Shown: positions 17,952 through 26,321 of the stretch, in pieces
Position numbering within the stretch: the stretch's first letter is position 1
How the letters are laid out: each line of letters starts with the position of its first letter
Notes under the pieces: generated by a model
Database searches by the model: none
Told to the model about the DNA's origin: nothing
What the model saw: only the letters and a program-made list of their open reading frames with translations
NCBI RefSeq assembly: GCF_032931615.1
Contig: NZ_CP136761.1
Span: forward strand, 1 to 64,000
DNA from: Palleronia sp. LCG004
GTDB taxonomy: Bacteria; Pseudomonadota; Alphaproteobacteria; Rhodobacterales; Rhodobacteraceae
Direction of reading: 5' to 3'
DNA: 64,000 nt
Program-made: the position numbers and the translations under genes

Positions 17952-18446
17952 TCAGTCGGGATCGCCGAAGAGCCGCGTGAGATCCACATGCTGACGCAGG
18001 AACGGCGTCTTGAGAACGACGAAGCTGAAATACTTGTCGATGCCGATATCGCGGTCGATCAGCCCCTCGACGATCGACTGGTAATCGTCGATCCCGCCGG
18101 TCACGAACTTCACGAGGTAGTCGTATCCGCCCGAGACGAGGTGGCATTCCACGCAGCTGTCGATCTTCTCCAGCGCCTCCTGAAAGCGCGCGAAATCGAT
18201 CTGGCGATGGTTCTTCAGCGTGAATTCGGTAAAGACAGTCATTGTCGAGCCGAGCCGGGCAAGGTCGATCTGCGCCGAATACCCGGAGATGTATCCCGCC
18301 TGCTGCAACTTCTTGACCCGCATGAGACAGGGCGATGGCGAGAGGTTCACCGCATCGGCAAGCTCGACATTCGTGATCCGGCCGTTGCGTTGCAGCACGG
18401 CGAGGATTTTCACGTCGATCCTGTCGAGCTTGTAGGCGGGCTTCAT
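17952..18446 (-). CDS. Lrp/AsnC family transcriptional regulator
   Basis: 164-residue regulator. The N-terminal winged helix-turn-helix comprises residues about 5-60 (KLDRIDVKILAVLQRNGRIT, then VELADAVNLSPSPCLMRVKK). The C-terminal RAM ligand-binding domain carries SCVECHLVSGGYDYLVKF and the oligomerisation segment. Family members are octameric feast/famine regulators that sense amino acids or related acids. It is transcribed divergently from the FAD oxidoreductase, dehydrogenase and GabD operon at 18620-22452, across a 173-base gap, and is the likely regulator of that unit and perhaps of the wider amine region. No convincing Lrp site was identified. Confidence 0.9.
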   Translation of the reverse strand: MKPAYKLDRIDVKILAVLQRNGRITNVELADAVNLSPSPCLMRVKKLQQAGYISGYSAQIDLARLGSTMTVFTEFTLKNHRQIDFARFQEALEKIDSCVECHLVSGGYDYLVKFVTGGIDDYQSIVEGLIDRDIGIDKYFSFVVLKTPFLRQHVDLTRLFGDPD

Positions 18447-18619
18447 GCCGCGTCCTTCCGCCTTGAGGAGAGCTTGCCGGACGATCCGGCCGGGATGATT
18501 GTCTAGTGCACTTCATCGCACGCCCGTTTCAACAGGAAATGCCGTTTGCGGCGGGCGATGCGGAAGAACCCGCTTGGCGCTCGCCGCTAGGGTTCCGTCA
18601 GCAGAAAGGTCCGCTCCCC

Positions 18620-19945
18620 ATGTCCCCTCCCCGGCTCGACGTCGCCACATCCGATCATCTCCCGGCCGAGGCAGATTGCGTGGTCGTGGGCGGCGGTATC
18701 GTTGGGGTCTGCGCCGCCTACTGGCTGGCGCAGGCCGGCCAGAAGGTGGTTCTGGTCGAGAAGGGCAGGATCGGGGCCGAGCAGTCCAGCCGGAACTGGG
18801 GATGGTGCCGTCAGCAGAACCGCGACGCGCGGGAATTGCCGCTCTCGACGCGCAGCCTCGAGCTGTGGGAGCGGATGGGGGCCGAGATCGGCGACGATCT
18901 GGGCTTCCGGCGTTCGGGGCTCCTCTATCTTTCGGACGACGAGGCCGAGATCGAGGGGTGGGCGAAATGGGGGCGCTTCGCGCGTGGCGAGGGGATCGAC
19001 ACGCGGATGCTCGACGCTGAGGAGGCGCGCAGACGCGGTGCCGCGACAGGCCGTCTGTGGAAGGGCGGCGTCTGGTCGCCCAGCGACGGCATCGCCGATC
19101 CGTCACGCGCGGCACCCCTCGTCGCGCAGGCGGTCGAACGGATGGGCGGCCACGTCGTCCAGAACTGCGCCGCGCGCGGGATCGAACGGGCGGCCGGACG
19201 CGTGTCGGGCGTCGTCACGGAACGCGGCAGCGTTCGCACGCCCTCGGTCGTCGTGGCGGGCGGGGCATGGGCCGGCAGCTTCATGCACCAGATGGGCGTC
19301 TTCCTTCCGCAGGCCTCGGCACGCAGTTCGATCCTGTCGGTGGCACCGGGGGCGAAGGGCCTGCCCGACGCGCTGCACACCAGCGCCGTCACGGTCACGC
19401 GGCGCGGCGACGGTGGATACACGCTCGCCACATCGGGCTTCGCCAATCTCGACCCGACGCCCGGTGCGATCCTCGGCTTGCGGCATTTCCTGCCGATGTT
19501 CGCGCGTCGCTGGCGTCTGTTGCGACCGGGCGGCACCCAGGGCTGGCGCGCGGGGTTCGAGACGCGCCGCATCTGGGCGCTCGACCGGACGACGCCGATG
19601 GAACGGACCCGCATCCTCGACCCCGCGCCCTCCGCACGGACGATCGCGCGGACGCTCGCACGCGGTCGCGCGCTCCTGCCGGGGCTGGCCGAGATGCAGG
19701 TCCAGTCCGCATGGGCGGGCTATATCGACAGCACGCCCGATGGTGTACCGGTGATCGACGGAGATCTCGGGATTCCGGGGCTCGTCCTTGCCGCGGGGCT
19801 GTCCGGGCACGGCTTCGGCATCGGGCCGGGTGTCGGGCATCTCGTGGCGGACACGATCCTCGGGCGCGAACCCATCACCGAGACCGCGCAATACCGTCTC
19901 GCCCGTTTCGGGCGAAGCCAGTGGGGCAAAGTCTCCGACTTCTGA
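18620..19945 (+). CDS. FAD-dependent oxidoreductase (DAO fold, D-amino-acid dehydrogenase-like)
   Basis: 441-residue DAO flavoprotein: CVVVGGGIVGVCAAYWLA near residues 20-37, then an unusual flavin loop with SSRNWGWCRQQNRDARELPL in place of the SSRNGG loop of the other two oxidases. The C-terminal portion has WAGYIDSTPDGVPVIDG and AAGLSGHGFGIGPGVG, typical of the family. Start ATG 18620 follows CAGAAAGGTCCGCTCCCC; an upstream in-frame ATG at 18506 would add a non-conserved 38 residues. First gene of a unit with a tartrate/isopropylmalate-type dehydrogenase and GabD. Its product would be a keto acid or aldehyde handed to those enzymes. Confidence 0.86.
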   Translation: MSPPRLDVATSDHLPAEADCVVVGGGIVGVCAAYWLAQAGQKVVLVEKGRIGAEQSSRNWGWCRQQNRDARELPLSTRSLELWERMGAEIGDDLGFRRSGLLYLSDDEAEIEGWAKWGRFARGEGIDTRMLDAEEARRRGAATGRLWKGGVWSPSDGIADPSRAAPLVAQAVERMGGHVVQNCAARGIERAAGRVSGVVTERGSVRTPSVVVAGGAWAGSFMHQMGVFLPQASARSSILSVAPGAKGLPDALHTSAVTVTRRGDGGYTLATSGFANLDPTPGAILGLRHFLPMFARRWRLLRPGGTQGWRAGFETRRIWALDRTTPMERTRILDPAPSARTIARTLARGRALLPGLAEMQVQSAWAGYIDSTPDGVPVIDGDLGIPGLVLAAGLSGHGFGIGPGVGHLVADTILGREPITETAQYRLARFGRSQWGKVSDF

Positions 19946-19966
19946 TAACCGAAAGCGAAGCAGATC

Positions 19967-21019
19967 ATGAACACCTACAAGCTGGCTCTCATTCCCGGCG
20001 ACGGGATCGGCGGCGACGTCACCGATGCGGCGATGGAGATCCTCGAGGCGACCGCCAGGCGGCACGACTTCGCGCTCGAGCCGCAGCGCTTCGACTGGTC
20101 CTGCGCGCGCTACCTCGAGACCGGAGCGATGATGCCCGATGACGGGATCGAGGTGCTTCGCGGCTTCGACGCGATCCTCCTGGGGGCCGTGGGCTGGCCC
20201 GAGACGGTGCCCGATTCCGTCTCGCTCCACGGGTTGCTGCTGCCGATCCGCAAGGCCTTCGATCAATACGCCAATATCAGACCGCATCGCCTGCTGGCCG
20301 GGGTCGAGGGGCCGCTCAAGGCCGAAGGCTTCGACATTCTCTGCATCCGCGAGAATACCGAGGGCGAGTATTCCGGCGCGGGCGGCCGCGTCCATCGTGG
20401 CCACGACAACGAGGTCGCGGTCGAGACGGCGATCTTCACCCGCGCGGGTGTCGAGCGGATCCTGCGCTTCGCATTCGAACAGGCGCGCAACCGGCGCGGG
20501 CACGTGACCTCGGTCACGAAGTCCAACGCGCAGAAGCATTCCATGGTCTTCTGGGACGAGATGACCGCCCGCGTCGCGGCCGATTACCCCGACGTCACTG
20601 TCGAGCCGATGCATATCGACGCGATGGCCGCGAAGATGGTCATGGCCCCGGCGAGCCTCGACGTGGTGGTGGCCTCCAACCTCTTCGGCGACATTCTCAC
20701 CGATCTGGGTGCGGCGATTCAGGGCGGGCTCGGCTTCGCGGCTTCCGCCAATATCCGCCCCGACCGCAGCGCGCCCTCCATGTTCGAGCCGGTGCACGGA
20801 TCGGCCCCCGATATTGCGGGGCGCGGCATCGCCAATCCGATCGCGACCGTCTGGTCGGGGGCGATGATGCTCGATCATCTGGGCGAGGCAGAGGCCGCGG
20901 CACAGGTCATGGCCGCGATCGAGGCCGCGACCTCCCGCGGCATCGGCACCCTGCCCGGCCGCAATTCCACCGATCAGATCACGCAGGCGATCCTTGCCGC
21001 ACTGGAGGAGCAGGCATGA
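19967..21019 (+). CDS. Tartrate/isopropylmalate/isocitrate-type beta-decarboxylating dehydrogenase
   Basis: 350-residue member of the isopropylmalate/tartrate dehydrogenase family: N-terminal ALIPGDGIGGDV, substrate loop LLLPIRKAFDQYANIRPHR, RENTEGEYSG, and the metal/NAD signature NLFGDILTDLGAAIQGGLGF followed by MFEPVHGSAPDIAGRGIANP. The sequence layout (LRKxxDQYANIRP class) fits tartrate/malate dehydrogenases (TtuC/DmlA) better than LeuB. These enzymes oxidise a 2-hydroxy-3-carboxylate, usually with decarboxylation. It is 21 bases behind the FAD oxidoreductase and its stop overlaps the gabD start (ATGA), so it belongs to the same pathway. The exact hydroxy acid is unknown. Confidence 0.85.
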   Translation: MNTYKLALIPGDGIGGDVTDAAMEILEATARRHDFALEPQRFDWSCARYLETGAMMPDDGIEVLRGFDAILLGAVGWPETVPDSVSLHGLLLPIRKAFDQYANIRPHRLLAGVEGPLKAEGFDILCIRENTEGEYSGAGGRVHRGHDNEVAVETAIFTRAGVERILRFAFEQARNRRGHVTSVTKSNAQKHSMVFWDEMTARVAADYPDVTVEPMHIDAMAAKMVMAPASLDVVVASNLFGDILTDLGAAIQGGLGFAASANIRPDRSAPSMFEPVHGSAPDIAGRGIANPIATVWSGAMMLDHLGEAEAAAQVMAAIEAATSRGIGTLPGRNSTDQITQAILAALEEQA

Positions 21020-22452
21020 AACTGCAAGATCCCGACCTTTTCCGCGACGCGGCCCTCATCGACGGCCGCTGGATCGCCAGAACGGGGCTTCCCGTGACGG
21101 ATCCTGCGACGGGCGACACCCTCGGAGAGCTGCCCGACTGCACTGCCGACGAAACCCGCGAGGCCATCGCCGCGGCCGAGCGCGCAATGGTCGGCTGGCG
21201 CGCCCGGACCCATGCCGAGCGTGCCGATCTGCTGATGGAATGGTATCGCCTCATCCTCGGGAATACCGAGGATCTGGCCCAGATCCTCACCGCCGAGCAG
21301 GGCAAGCCCCTGTCGGAATCGCGCGGCGAGGTCGCCTATGGCGCAAGCTTCGTGCGCTGGTTCGCCGAAGAGGCGCGGCGCATCAACGGCAAGATCATCC
21401 CCTCGCCCGCCCGCGACAAGAAGATCTTCGCGATGAAGGAGCCGGTGGGCGTCTGCGCGATCGTTACGCCCTGGAACTTTCCCATCGCGATGATCACCCG
21501 CAAGGTCGCGCCGGGTCTGGCCGCGGGCTGCACGATGGTGGTGAAGCCGTCGGATTTCACTCCATACTCCGCCCTTGCGCTCGCCCGCCTGGCCGAGCGC
21601 GCCGGCATTCCCGCGGGCGTGATCAACGTGCTGACGGGCCGCCCCGAGGCGATCGGCGCGGCGCTGACGGAAAGCCCGGTGGTGCGCAAGCTGTCCTTCA
21701 CCGGATCCACGCGGGTCGGCGCGCTTCTGGCGCAGCAATGCGCCCCGACGCTCAAGCGGCTGAGCCTCGAGCTTGGCGGCAATGCGCCCTTCGTGGTCTT
21801 CGACGATGCCGATCTCGACGCCGCGATCGAGGGTGCGATGCAGTCCAAGTTCCGCAATGGCGGGCAGACCTGCGTCTGCGCCAACCGGATCCTGGTGCAA
21901 TCGGGCATCCACGATGCCTTCGTCGCGGGGCTCGCCGCGCGGGTGGACGCGCTTCGTGTGGGCCCCGGCACCGAGGACGGCGTCGATATCGGCCCGATGA
22001 TCAACGCCGCCGCCATCGACAAGATCGACGCCCATCTCGCCGACGCGTTCGAACTGGGTGCCAGCCGCGTCACGAAACCGCGAGATCTGCCGGCGCAATA
22101 TGCCGACCCCGTGGTCCTCGCAGGGGCCAAGGCGGCCATGCGCCTCGCCTCCGAAGAGACGTTCGGCCCCGTCGCGCCGATCTTCCGCTTCGACACCGAG
22201 GAAGAGGCGCTGACGCTCGCCAACGGCACGCCATTCGGTCTGGCTGCGTATTTTTACACCCGCGACATGGCCCGCGCCTTCCGCTTCGGCGAGGCGCTCG
22301 AGGTCGGGATGGTCGGCCTCAATACCGGCGTGCTCAGCAACGAGGTCTCTCCCTTCGGCGGGGTCAAGGCATCGGGTCTGGGCCGCGAGGGCGCACAGGA
22401 GGGAATCGAGGAGTATCTGGAGACGAAAGCCCTCCATTTCGGCGGCCTCTGA
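21016..22452 (+). CDS. gabD: NAD(P)-dependent succinate-semialdehyde dehydrogenase type ALDH
   Basis: 478-residue ALDH of the GabD branch. The general base Glu is in LSLELGGNAPFVVFDDAD (about residue 253) and the nucleophile Cys in NGGQTCVCANRILVQSG (about residue 287), the CVCANR form being characteristic of GabD. Cofactor signatures TPWNFPIAMITRKVAPGLAA and SFTGSTRVG are present. Start ATG 21016 overlaps the upstream stop by four bases. It is the last gene of its unit; a strong hairpin follows. It would oxidise succinate semialdehyde or a close homologue to feed the TCA cycle. A generic semialdehyde role remains possible. Confidence 0.9.
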   Translation: MKLQDPDLFRDAALIDGRWIARTGLPVTDPATGDTLGELPDCTADETREAIAAAERAMVGWRARTHAERADLLMEWYRLILGNTEDLAQILTAEQGKPLSESRGEVAYGASFVRWFAEEARRINGKIIPSPARDKKIFAMKEPVGVCAIVTPWNFPIAMITRKVAPGLAAGCTMVVKPSDFTPYSALALARLAERAGIPAGVINVLTGRPEAIGAALTESPVVRKLSFTGSTRVGALLAQQCAPTLKRLSLELGGNAPFVVFDDADLDAAIEGAMQSKFRNGGQTCVCANRILVQSGIHDAFVAGLAARVDALRVGPGTEDGVDIGPMINAAAIDKIDAHLADAFELGASRVTKPRDLPAQYADPVVLAGAKAAMRLASEETFGPVAPIFRFDTEEEALTLANGTPFGLAAYFYTRDMARAFRFGEALEVGMVGLNTGVLSNEVSPFGGVKASGLGREGAQEGIEEYLETKALHFGGL

Positions 22453-22545
22453 GCCGGAAACAACTCTGTGGCTTTCGCCGTCACGCAGTCCGACCTGCCC
22501 GATTTCCGGTCAATCGTGGCGGATCTGCATCGAAGATTGATCAAT

Positions 22546-22575
22546 TTCCGGGCGGACCCGTTGATCCGCCCGGAA
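22546..22575 (+). terminator. Perfect 11-base-pair hairpin terminator after gabD
   Basis: TTCCGGGCGGA (22546-22556) pairs exactly with TCCGCCCGGAA (22565-22575) over an 8-base loop. It lies about 95 bases beyond the gabD stop and before the LacI operon, so it most likely ends the 18620-22452 transcript. Confidence 0.75.
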
Positions 22576-22623
22576 TGACCCTTGCGCGAGACGGTCAGGT
22601 GTCGGATCGAGGTCCTGCACTGA

Positions 22624-22635
22624 TTAAGCGTTTAA
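22624..22635. promoter_or_regulatory. LacI-family operator candidate in front of its own regulator gene
   Basis: TTAAGCGTTTAA is an imperfect palindrome centred on CG that contains AAGCGTTT, the AAnCGnTT core bound by LacI/PurR-type repressors. It ends 6 bases before the ATG of the LacI-family gene at 22642, where a bound repressor would block its own operon, so autoregulation is likely. Confidence 0.55.
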
Positions 22636-22641
22636 CCTGAC

Positions 22642-23643
22642 ATGTCCCGCCCGTTCGCCTCCCTCCAGCAGATCGCAGATGCCGTCGGTGTTTCCACCGC
22701 CACGGTTTCGAACGCGCTGCGCGGCACGGGACGTGTCTCCGAAGGTGTTCAGGCGCGGGTCAGGGACGCGGCCCAACGGCTGGGCTATGTGCCCTCGCAT
22801 GCGGCGCGCAGCCTGCGGCAGGGACGCTCGACGAATGTGGGTCTCGTCGTTCCCGACTTCTCGATGCCCCTTTTTCCAGCCTTCGTTCGCGCTTTCGAGC
22901 AGGCGGCGCGGCGACGCGGGCTCGCCCTGATGGTCGCGGAATCCATGGGCAATCCGGGCGATCAGCGCGCCGCGATCCGGGATCTGGAATCGCGGGGCGT
23001 GGATGCGGTCATCGTCATTCCCGTCCGGGACAGCGACGGCGGCCCGATGCCGTCGCACGTGCCCACAGTGACGGTCGATGCCGCGTCCAATCCCGACAAT
23101 GCCGCCTCCAGCGATCACCGCGAGGGCGGCCGCATGATCGCGCGGCATCTGGTCGAACTCGGCCATCAAAGTGTCCTGACGCTCGTCTCGGCTGCGCAAT
23201 CCTGCGTCAGCGCCGAGCGCGAGGGCGGGATGCGCGAGATCTTCGAGGCGGCCGGCATCCGTCTGCGCCGTATCGCCTGCGCGCCTTCCTTCGACGCGGC
23301 CTTCGCGCTGGGGGTCACTCTCGACACCGGCGATGCGACGGCATGCGCCGCAGCCTACGACGCGCAGGCCGTTGGCCTGATCGCCGCGTTGCGCGCGCGC
23401 GGCATCGACGTGCCGGGCGACCTGTCGGTCACCGGGTTCGACGATGTCATCTGGGGCCGGATCGTCGAGCCGCCGCTGACGACGATCGCGCAGGACCTCG
23501 ATGCCGTGGCCGATCATGCCCTCGACGTCGCGACGGGCGCGTCTGCGGGCGCGCGCCTCTTTCCAGTCAAGCTCGTCACGCGCGGCTCGACCGCAGTGCC
23601 GACACCAACCCCCACCCGAAACCGAGAAGGATCGACGACATGA
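22642..23643 (+). CDS. LacI family transcriptional regulator of the nucleoside operon
   Basis: 333-residue LacI/GalR repressor. The N-terminal helix-turn-helix and hinge are at residues about 5-60 (SLQQIADAVGVSTATVSNAL, then PSHAARSLRQGRSTNVGLVV). A periplasmic-binding-like effector domain follows, with FSMPLFPAFVRAFEQAARRR and the C-terminal PGDLSVTGFDDVIWGRIVEP. It is the first gene of the operon and its stop overlaps the start of the binding-protein gene (ATGA). With the operator-like sequence just upstream, it should repress the entire transporter-hydrolase-deaminase operon until a purine or nucleoside effector is present (effector inferred). Confidence 0.92.
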   Translation: MSRPFASLQQIADAVGVSTATVSNALRGTGRVSEGVQARVRDAAQRLGYVPSHAARSLRQGRSTNVGLVVPDFSMPLFPAFVRAFEQAARRRGLALMVAESMGNPGDQRAAIRDLESRGVDAVIVIPVRDSDGGPMPSHVPTVTVDAASNPDNAASSDHREGGRMIARHLVELGHQSVLTLVSAAQSCVSAEREGGMREIFEAAGIRLRRIACAPSFDAAFALGVTLDTGDATACAAAYDAQAVGLIAALRARGIDVPGDLSVTGFDDVIWGRIVEPPLTTIAQDLDAVADHALDVATGASAGARLFPVKLVTRGSTAVPTPTPTRNREGSTT

Positions 23644-24668
23644 CGACCCCCAGAATGATCAAGACCTCACTCATGGCGCTTGCGGTCGCCGCGCCGGCTT
23701 CGGCGCAGGATCTGACGATCTCCGTCTACGGCATCGCCCAGGACGAGTATCGCGAGGCGCTCTACACCCCGTTCGAGGAAATGTGCGATTGCACCCTTAC
23801 CGTCGAGACCGGCAACAATTCCGAACGTCTGGCCAAGCTTGAGGCGAATGCGGCCTCCCCCGTGATCGACGTCATCGCGATCTCCGACGCCTCCGCGCTC
23901 GAGGCGGCCGAAAAGGGATTGCTGGCCCCGCTCGACGCCGCGAAGCTCTCGAATGTCGATGCACTCTACGACTTCGCTCGCGATCCGATCGGTGACGGGA
24001 TGGCCGTCGGTTACACATTCTACGCGACCTCCGTGGTCGCGGCGGCGGACGAGGCCGACATCTCGAGCTGGACCGATCTGCTGTCCGACGATCTCGCGGG
24101 GCGCGTCGCGCTGCCCAACATCACCACGACGCAGGGGCCGCTCGCCCTTTACATGATCCAGCGCGCGCTCGACGTCGACGCGGCCGAGGCGGGCGACTTC
24201 ACCGGCGCGATCGACCTCGTCGCCGAGAACCGCGACCGGATCGTCACTTTCTACGAGCGGTCCAGCCAGATCCCGCAGCTGATGGCGCAGGGCGAGATCC
24301 TGGCGACCTCCATCGGACGCTTCGCCTGGCCCGGCGTCGCGAACCTGCCCGTCGAGGCCGAGTGGATCATCCCCGAGGAAGGCCAGACCGGCGGCATCAA
24401 CGTGCTGGCCGTCGTCGAGGGATCGGAGCAGGCCGATCTGGCCCATGAGTTCATCGATTACTGGCTGAGCGCCGAGGTCCAGCAGAAGATCGCGGAGATG
24501 GGCGTCGACAGCCCCGTCAACACCGCCGTCGAGCTGTCCGACGAGCAGGCCGAAGGCCTGACATACGGCACCGAGATGGCCGAGCGCATCCATTTCCTCC
24601 CGCCCTCGGTGCAGATCGAGAACCGCGAGGACTGGCTCGCGTCCTGGAACGAGAAGGTCGCCCGCTGA
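23640..24668 (+). CDS. ABC transporter substrate-binding protein, polyamine/iron-type (PotD/AfuA-like)
   Basis: 342-residue periplasmic binding protein with a Sec signal (about residues 1-22, LMALAVAAPASA then cleavage before QDLTISVYG). The family pattern includes the strand after the signal, PLDAAKLSNVDALYDFARDP, the hinge and LAHEFIDYWLSAEVQQKIAE near the C-terminus. ATG 23640 overlaps the LacI stop. Relatives bind spermidine, thiamine or ferric iron. Here the partner genes are a nucleoside hydrolase and an adenine deaminase, so I infer a purine nucleoside or base as ligand. A hairpin follows at 24679-24700. Confidence 0.88.
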   Translation: MTTPRMIKTSLMALAVAAPASAQDLTISVYGIAQDEYREALYTPFEEMCDCTLTVETGNNSERLAKLEANAASPVIDVIAISDASALEAAEKGLLAPLDAAKLSNVDALYDFARDPIGDGMAVGYTFYATSVVAAADEADISSWTDLLSDDLAGRVALPNITTTQGPLALYMIQRALDVDAAEAGDFTGAIDLVAENRDRIVTFYERSSQIPQLMAQGEILATSIGRFAWPGVANLPVEAEWIIPEEGQTGGINVLAVVEGSEQADLAHEFIDYWLSAEVQQKIAEMGVDSPVNTAVELSDEQAEGLTYGTEMAERIHFLPPSVQIENREDWLASWNEKVAR

Positions 24669-24678
24669 CCATTCTGCC

Positions 24679-24700
24679 GGGGCGGCGCACCTGCCGCCCC
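24679..24700 (+). terminator. Intra-operon hairpin after the binding-protein gene
   Basis: GGGGCGGC (24679-24686) pairs perfectly with GCCGCCCC (24693-24700) over a 6-base loop, 10 bases after the binding-protein stop and 20 bases before the permease start. The position suggests attenuation or mRNA 3'-end protection within the operon. Confidence 0.6.
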
Positions 24701-24720
24701 CACGCCCACCGGAGCATGCC

Positions 24721-25551
24721 ATGACCGACACGAGACGCGCGGGCCTCATCCTCATCGCGCCTGCCACGATCTTCGTCCTCGCGGGGTTCCTCGTCCCCGT
24801 CGTGATCCTTCTCTCCGGTGCCTTCCGGACCGAGGCGGGATGGACGATCGCCAATTTCGTCGAGTTCTTCTCCACGCCTCTCTATCTCGACGTGTTCCTG
24901 CGGACGTTCCGGCTCGGCCTCATGGTCACGGCCGCGGCCGCGCTGCTCGGATATCTCACCGCCATCGCCATCACCGAGACCTCGCCCTCGTGGCGGGGAC
25001 GGCTGGTGGCGCTGCTGGTCCTGCCGCTGATGATCTCGCCGGTTGCACGGACCTATGCGTGGCTCGTGATCCTCGGGCGCACGGGGTTTCTCAACACCGC
25101 GCTGCAATCCATCGGCCTCACGGACGAGCCGCTGCGGATCCTCTTCACGGAGACGGCTGTCTTCATCGGTCTGCTGCAGCTCTTCTTCCCGCTCATGGTG
25201 CTGCCGCTCCTCTCCTCGCTCGAGAACCTGCCGCGCGACGTCGTGCCGGCCGCGCGCGTCCTCGGCGCGTCCTGGCCTGCGATCTTCTGGCGGGTCATCC
25301 TGCCGCTCACGCGCGAGGGGCTGGTGATCGGCGGCACGCTCACCTTCGTCGGCTCGCTCACCGCCTACGTGACGCCCGCCATCCTCGGCGGCTCCAAGGT
25401 CCTGATGCTCGAGACGCTTCTCTATCAACGGGTCTCGGTCGCCAACGACTACGCTTCTGCCGGCGTGATCGCCGTGATCCTCATCGCGATGAGCGTCGCC
25501 ACCAACGCGCTGCTGAAGCGCCTCGCCTCGACCCGGAGAAGCGCACGATGA
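24721..25551 (+). CDS. ABC transporter permease (PotB-like)
   Basis: 276-residue inner-membrane permease. The first helix is at residues about 9-32 (LILIAPATIFVLAGFLVPVV), and five further hydrophobic segments follow. A cytoplasmic EAA-type loop DVVPAARVLGASWPAIFWRV shows the conserved Gly and Pro. It resembles PotB/YdcU-type permeases of the polyamine and iron uptake class. It ends in an ATGA overlap with the second permease. It works with the partner at 25548 and the ATPase at 26314. Confidence 0.9.
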   Translation: MTDTRRAGLILIAPATIFVLAGFLVPVVILLSGAFRTEAGWTIANFVEFFSTPLYLDVFLRTFRLGLMVTAAAALLGYLTAIAITETSPSWRGRLVALLVLPLMISPVARTYAWLVILGRTGFLNTALQSIGLTDEPLRILFTETAVFIGLLQLFFPLMVLPLLSSLENLPRDVVPAARVLGASWPAIFWRVILPLTREGLVIGGTLTFVGSLTAYVTPAILGGSKVLMLETLLYQRVSVANDYASAGVIAVILIAMSVATNALLKRLASTRRSAR

Positions 25552-26321
25552 GAACCGCCGGATATTGTCTTCTCGCGGCCGTGATGCTGTTCCTGATCGG
25601 CCCCTTCGTCATCATCTGCCTCGCCGGACTGTCGGCGGGCGAAACGCTCGCCTTCCCGCCCGAAGGTCTGTCGCTGCGCTGGGTCATCCGCGTCTTCGAG
25701 ATCGAATCCTTCCGGTCGAGCTTCATGCTGTCGCTCTTCCTCGGGATCGGCGCGACGATCTTCGCGCTCCTCCTCGGAATCCCCGCGGCCTATGCACTTG
25801 CGCGATACGACGTGCCTGGGGGCGAGGCGATCCGAAACGTGCTGACCGCGCCGATCATCGTGCCGGGCATCATCGTGGGCCTCGCGCTCCTTCGTCACCT
25901 CGTGATCCCGTCCGGGATCGGGGTGACGCCCGCGCTCTTTCTCGCGCATTCCGCATTGCTCGTGCCCTACGCGGTCAGGGTCGTCTCGGCCTCGCTCCAG
26001 AACCTCAGACCCGACATCGAGGAGGCGGCGATCCTGCTCGGGGCCTCCCGGATCGGGGCCTTCATGCGCGTCACGCTTCCCAATATCCGCGCCGGGATCA
26101 TGGCGGCCTTCATCATTGGCTTCATCACCTCCTTCAACGAGGTGCCTGCCTCGCTCTTCCTGACGGGGCCCGGCATCGCCACGCTGCCCGTCGATATGCT
26201 GCTCTACATGGAATACAACTTCGACCCTTCGATCGCCGCGCTGTCGGGCCTGCTGGCCCTGATGTCGCTGGCCGTCGTGCTGGTCGCCGAACGCTTGCTG
26301 GGATTGTCGCGCTATGTCTGA
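25548..26321 (+). CDS. ABC transporter permease (PotC-like)
   Basis: 257-residue second permease: first hydrophobic segment at residues about 5-26, periplasmic segment with FPPEGLSLRWVIRVFEI typical of PotC-class proteins, five more hydrophobic segments, and the EAA loop DIEEAAILLGASRIGAFMRV. Start ATG 25548 overlaps the upstream stop by four bases, and its own end overlaps the ATPase start by eight, so subunit synthesis is coupled. Confidence 0.9.
   Translation: MRTAGYCLLAAVMLFLIGPFVIICLAGLSAGETLAFPPEGLSLRWVIRVFEIESFRSSFMLSLFLGIGATIFALLLGIPAAYALARYDVPGGEAIRNVLTAPIIVPGIIVGLALLRHLVIPSGIGVTPALFLAHSALLVPYAVRVVSASLQNLRPDIEEAAILLGASRIGAFMRVTLPNIRAGIMAAFIIGFITSFNEVPASLFLTGPGIATLPVDMLLYMEYNFDPSIAALSGLLALMSLAVVLVAERLLGLSRYV

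Noticed and set aside
4964..22452. Ectoine or hydroxyectoine degradation
   Set aside because: There is no EutD/DoeA-type hydrolase, no Ehu importer and no EnuR-type regulator, although an M20 deacylase, an Lrp protein and a GabD-like enzyme are superficially similar.
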